A stretch of DNA of 64,000 nucleotides from JAOBAU01 sp034667465 (GTDB lineage: Bacteria > Acidobacteriota > Thermoanaerobaculia > Gp7-AA8), in assembly GCA_034667465.1 (NCBI GenBank), contig JAXDJV010000024.1, positions 1 through 64,000 of the forward strand. Reading direction: 5' to 3'. Each line of letters starts with the position of its first letter. The stretch's first letter is position 1. Made by a program: the position numbers and the translations under genes. A model generated the notes under the pieces. That model saw only the letters and a program-made list of their open reading frames with translations. It had not been told where the DNA came from and did not search any database. Positions 61,415 through 64,000 of this stretch are shown in pieces.

Positions 61415-62826
61415 GGCTCGCGCGCGCAGAAATCGCGAACGATCGAGCGGACCAGATGCGTCCCTTCGACGAAGAAGTTCGTGCGAATGCGCTCGTCGTT
61501 GCCGTGCACCGTGTCGGCGTCGTAGTAGTTCACTTTGAACGGCGCGATGCCGTACGCCGTCACCCCTTTCGCGCGGAAGAAACGGCTGTCCGACGTTCCG
61601 GCGCCGAGCGTCGTCGCCACGACCGAATTCGGTTCCGCCTTCTGCATCTGCCGCGTCAGCACGCGATAGAGCTCCGTGTCGCTCGGACTCTCCGGCACCG
61701 GCTGCGAGGAAACGAGCACGTCGACTTCACCGCGCTTCCCCGCACCTGCCGTGACCGCATCGCGCACCGCGGCGATCATCGCGTCGGGCGTTTCATCGGG
61801 CAGCAGACGAATGTCGACGTCGCCCGTCGCGTGCGCAGGAATCGAGTTGAGCGACGTGCCGCCGTTGACGCGCGTCAGCGCGATCGTGTCGTGCAGCAGC
61901 GCACGATAACCGGGCGACAGCGCTTTCTTCAGATGATCGACGTCGAGCGGAGTGCGTAAGGCGCGCATGGCATCGCCGCGGTAATCGTTCTTCGTCTTCG
62001 CCAGCGCGGCGAAGTAGCGTTCCGCCGGCGGCGTCAGTCGGTACGGCGTCTCGATCGCTTCAATTTTTGCGAGTGCCCGGACGAGTCGCCCGATCGTCCC
62101 GCCGTCGTCGGATGGCGCGGCGCTGTGTCCCGGCGCGCCGCTGACGCGCACGCGCAACCAGAGCGGCAGCTTCTGCTGCGTCTCGATTCCCCAGAACGCG
62201 ACCTTGTCGACGATCGTCTCGTTGTAGCCGCCTTCGTTGAGCACAAAGCCGGCGTCGGCGAAGAGCTCCGGATGTTTGTCGAGCAGCTCTTTGCAGCCGC
62301 GCAGTCCGCCCGCCTCTTCATCGGCGACGGCGAGAAAAATGACGTCGCGGCGCAGCGGCGTCTTTTGCCGCTTCAGCTCGATCATCGCGATCAGCTCCGC
62401 GACGCCGAGCGATTTGATGTCGAGCGCGCCGCGGCCGAACAGATATCCGCCCGATTCGAGTCCCGCGAATGGAGGCTTCGTCCATTCCGCGAGAGCGACC
62501 GGCACGACGTCGATGTGATGCATCAGCACCAGTGCTTTTTCTTTCGAGCCGGAGCGAAGCCGCGCGTAAAGCGACTGGCGTTTCGGATCGCTGCCGAGCA
62601 GCTGCGACTCGATTCCTTCCTTCGCGAGAAGCTGCCGGAGATAGTTCGCGCCGGCCGTCTCGTTGCCGGGCGGATTGGAGGTGTCGATGCGGAGATATTC
62701 GGCGAGGATTCGGCGGGCTTCAGCGTCGAGCGGGTCTTCCGGACTGCCGGTGGCGCGCCTGCAATTCAGCGACAGAAGCGCGGTGGCGAGGAGGACAAAC
62801 AGCAGCGCGTGGGTGGCGCGACTCAT
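61411..62826 (-). CDS. M20 family metallopeptidase, exported or membrane-anchored
   Basis: The protein has 471 residues. An N-terminal hydrophobic stretch (about 7-21) is followed by Cys22, but the lipobox is not canonical. Metal-site motifs are MHHIDVVP, GRGALDIKS, ADEEAGG with the catalytic Glu, and a late His in TVHGNDE. It is most like the ArgE/DapE/aminoacylase-1 branch acting on N-acyl amino acids or dipeptides. TATACT lies 11 nt before the ATG. The YfhO-like gene is translationally coupled after it. Confidence 0.88.
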   Translation of the reverse strand: MSRATHALLFVLLATALLSLNCRRATGSPEDPLDAEARRILAEYLRIDTSNPPGNETAGANYLRQLLAKEGIESQLLGSDPKRQSLYARLRSGSKEKALVLMHHIDVVPVALAEWTKPPFAGLESGGYLFGRGALDIKSLGVAELIAMIELKRQKTPLRRDVIFLAVADEEAGGLRGCKELLDKHPELFADAGFVLNEGGYNETIVDKVAFWGIETQQKLPLWLRVRVSGAPGHSAAPSDDGGTIGRLVRALAKIEAIETPYRLTPPAERYFAALAKTKNDYRGDAMRALRTPLDVDHLKKALSPGYRALLHDTIALTRVNGGTSLNSIPAHATGDVDIRLLPDETPDAMIAAVRDAVTAGAGKRGEVDVLVSSQPVPESPSDTELYRVLTRQMQKAEPNSVVATTLGAGTSDSRFFRAKGVTAYGIAPFKVNYYDADTVHGNDERIRTNFFVEGTHLVRSIVRDFCAREP

Positions 62827-62843
62827 GCGGCGCGCCGAGTATA
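62827..62843 (-). promoter_or_regulatory. -10 box close to the M20 gene start
   Basis: On the minus strand TATACT (62843-62838) is followed by 11 nt and ATG, in the 22-bp gap after the pseudopilin gene. The spacing is slightly longer than at the other leaderless-type starts. Confidence 0.4.
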
Positions 62844-62848
62844 AGCGA

Positions 62849-63343
62849 CTATCTTCCGATGCCTGCCGGATATGCGAGGAAGCCGCCGTTGGCGTAAACG
62901 ATGTCGCAGTCGTAGTTCGTGAACGGTCCGGAGAGGATCTCGGGCGAGATCACTTCGTCGTGGCCGGCGGAGACGACCGCGTATCTCTGCGCGAGGGTCG
63001 TGCTGCCCACCGCGACGTCGGTGAAGAAGGCGAACGGCGTTCCCCATCCATCGCGCGCCGGAAGGCTTTTCATGTACGTCGGCGAGAGGAATACGACGAG
63101 CTGCGACGGAGCGACAATTTGATCGGCGCCGCCGACGCCGGCCGCGGCGTTGTAGCGATTCGTGTCGGATGCGCGCGCTTCCCACGCGCTGGCGATCGTC
63201 CGAATGTCAGCCATCGTGCGACGCTGCTTCGCGCGCTGCAGCGCGGTCAGAAGATTGGGAATGGCGATCGCGGCAATGATCCCGATGATCGCCACGACTA
63301 TGAGGAGTTCGATCAGCGTGAAGCCCCTCTCACGTTTCAACAC
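62849..63343 (-). CDS. type II secretion pseudopilin (GspG-like) / type IV pilin-like protein
   Basis: The protein has 164 residues from GTG 63343 with GGAGG upstream. RERG/FTLIELLIVVAIIGIIAAIAI is a class III signal: cleavage after Gly leaves Phe at +1 and Glu at +5. The soluble part has the DGWGTPFAFF motif of GspG major pseudopilins. No other secretion genes lie in the window, so it may serve a system encoded elsewhere. The 154-bp leader upstream contains a strong hairpin. Confidence 0.85.
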   Translation of the reverse strand: MLKRERGFTLIELLIVVAIIGIIAAIAIPNLLTALQRAKQRRTMADIRTIASAWEARASDTNRYNAAAGVGGADQIVAPSQLVVFLSPTYMKSLPARDGWGTPFAFFTDVAVGSTTLAQRYAVVSAGHDEVISPEILSGPFTNYDCDIVYANGGFLAYPAGIGR

Positions 63344-63438
63344 AAATTGTTTCCTCCGACCCGCCGCGACAATCGCAAAGCGGATACCAGAAACCTGAAT
63401 TGCGTCAAACGCCTGATCTGTAACGAGTTACGTTTCGG

Positions 63439-63468
63439 GACGGAGAGACCCGAAGATGGCTCTCCGTC
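63439..63468. promoter_or_regulatory. strong hairpin in the pseudopilin leader
   Basis: GACGGAGAG (63439-63447) pairs perfectly with CTCTCCGTC (63460-63468) around a 12-nt loop, about 95 nt before the pseudopilin GTG. There is no T run, so a leader structure is more likely than a terminator. Confidence 0.45.
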
Positions 63469-63484
63469 ACTTTGCGTCACCGCA

Positions 63485-63501
63485 CTGACAAATCGTGTCA
63501 G
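63485..63501. other. palindrome across the thymidine kinase stop codon
   Basis: CTGACA (63485-63490) and TGTCAG (63496-63501) flank a 5-nt loop; the stop codon is at 63500-63498. It may act as a terminator or mRNA end stabiliser. Confidence 0.35.
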
Positions 63502-64000
63502 CGCGCCGCTTCCACCGGCTGCGGAATCGTCAGCTGCACGGCCGCATCTTCATCCGCTGCCGCGGTATAGATCTCGTAGCAGGAACGGCAGCGCGCTTCG
63601 TACGAAGAGTCGCCGACTTCCACCTGCGCATTGCCGCCCGCGACCCGCTGCGAGTAATGCGCCGCGCCACGACAGCGCACGCACACCGCATGCACTTTCG
63701 ACACGTCCTCGGCGACCGCCAGCAAAGCGGGCATCGGTCCGAACGGACGCCGCATGTAATCCTGATCGAGTCCCGCCGCGATGACGCGAATGCCGGCATC
63801 CGCCAGCTGCATGCAAACGTCGACGACGCCGTCATCGAAGAACTGGATCTCGTCGATGCCGACAACCTGCACGCCGATCTCGACCTTCGCAAGAAGCTGT
63901 TCGCTCGTCGCAACCGCCAGCGCTTTCAAACGGCGCTCGTCACGCGACACGATCTCCTCGGTTGCAAAGCGATCGTCGATGACCGGCTTGAATACCTGGA
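63498..64000 (-). CDS. tdk: thymidine kinase (type II), N-terminus beyond the right edge
   Basis: The frame runs off the window; the visible 167 codons begin QVFKPVIDDRFATEEIVSRDE, the segment after the P-loop in TK1-type kinases. GIDEIQFFDD supplies the catalytic and Mg-binding acids, AAGLDQDYMRRPF is the lasso approach, and two CxxC pairs (CVRC and CRSC) form the structural zinc site. The enzyme phosphorylates thymidine with ATP in nucleotide salvage. The C-terminal tail after the zinc site is rich in Ala, Asp and Glu. The stop is embedded in a small palindrome. Confidence 0.93.
   Translation of the reverse strand, partial: QVFKPVIDDRFATEEIVSRDERRLKALAVATSEQLLAKVEIGVQVVGIDEIQFFDDGVVDVCMQLADAGIRVIAAGLDQDYMRRPFGPMPALLAVAEDVSKVHAVCVRCRGAAHYSQRVAGGNAQVEVGDSSYEARCRSCYEIYTAAADEDAAVQLTIPQPVEAAR

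Overview
The window is G+C-rich and densely coded, with no rRNA, tRNA, phage, insertion sequence or CRISPR array that I can see. Gene content suggests a free-living, diderm, heterotrophic bacterium. My best guess is an Acidobacteriota-like lineage, inferred from gene repertoire and repeat style only. It carries a large NAD-glutamate dehydrogenase, a GspG-type pseudopilin, lipoproteins, DUF4388/FHA and zinc-ribbon Ser/Thr kinase signalling, several ECF-type sigma factors and dispersed palindromic repeats. About 52 genes are supported; two run off the ends (TypA at the left, thymidine kinase at the right).

Layout. 1-2502: partial TypA GTPase and a rhamnulose-type aldolase/dehydrogenase fusion. 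2581-8383: a five-gene operon with two SPFH proteins, a small membrane protein, a TPR/zinc-peptidase protein and a BamE/SmpA-like protein. 8384-10194: HugZ-like protein and AI-2E-family permease. 10262-15099: cell-wall amidase, a MamK-like actin, an alpha/beta hydrolase and a receptor-like Ser/Thr kinase. 15114-18651: a methyltransferase, a PhnD-like protein, an orphan ExbD and a haloperoxidase-like protein. 18684-28567: glutamate dehydrogenase, a heptad-repeat coiled coil, a lipoprotein metalloprotease and a GT-C glycosyltransferase. 28784-37396: fatty-acid beta-oxidation genes, an ABC transporter, a small exported cationic peptide, a zinc-finger/TPR protein and a sigma factor. 37582-46402: M20 dipeptidase, DUF1684 lipoprotein, a second ECF sigma module, small hydrolases and transporters, and a DUF4388-FHA protein. 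46488-56876: SerRS, subtilase, a Pth-MoxR-RHH/TPR-VWA cluster, a response regulator/phosphatase and secreted or TPR proteins. 56920-64000: RNase R, a Fis-type regulator, a YfhO-like protein, an M20 peptidase, a pseudopilin and thymidine kinase.

Three patterns cut across the genes. First, about ten transcription-unit starts lack a Shine-Dalgarno site and carry a TANNNT-type -10 hexamer only 6-9 nt before the ATG, which is the layout of leaderless mRNAs. Second, a dispersed long-armed palindrome of about 90 bp occurs six times, and in four places its last bases GTTA or ATTA form the TAA stop of the neighbouring gene. A different palindrome at 41930-41972 supplies the stops of two convergent genes at once. 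Third, operons are tightly coupled, with eight 4-bp start/stop overlaps.

The best candidate for an undescribed system is the locus at 32832-37396: sigma factor, zinc-finger/TPR protein, small secreted cationic peptide and ABC transporter, all on one strand. The MamK-like filament gene next to a peptidoglycan amidase, and the SPFH/peptidase operon, are the next most interesting.
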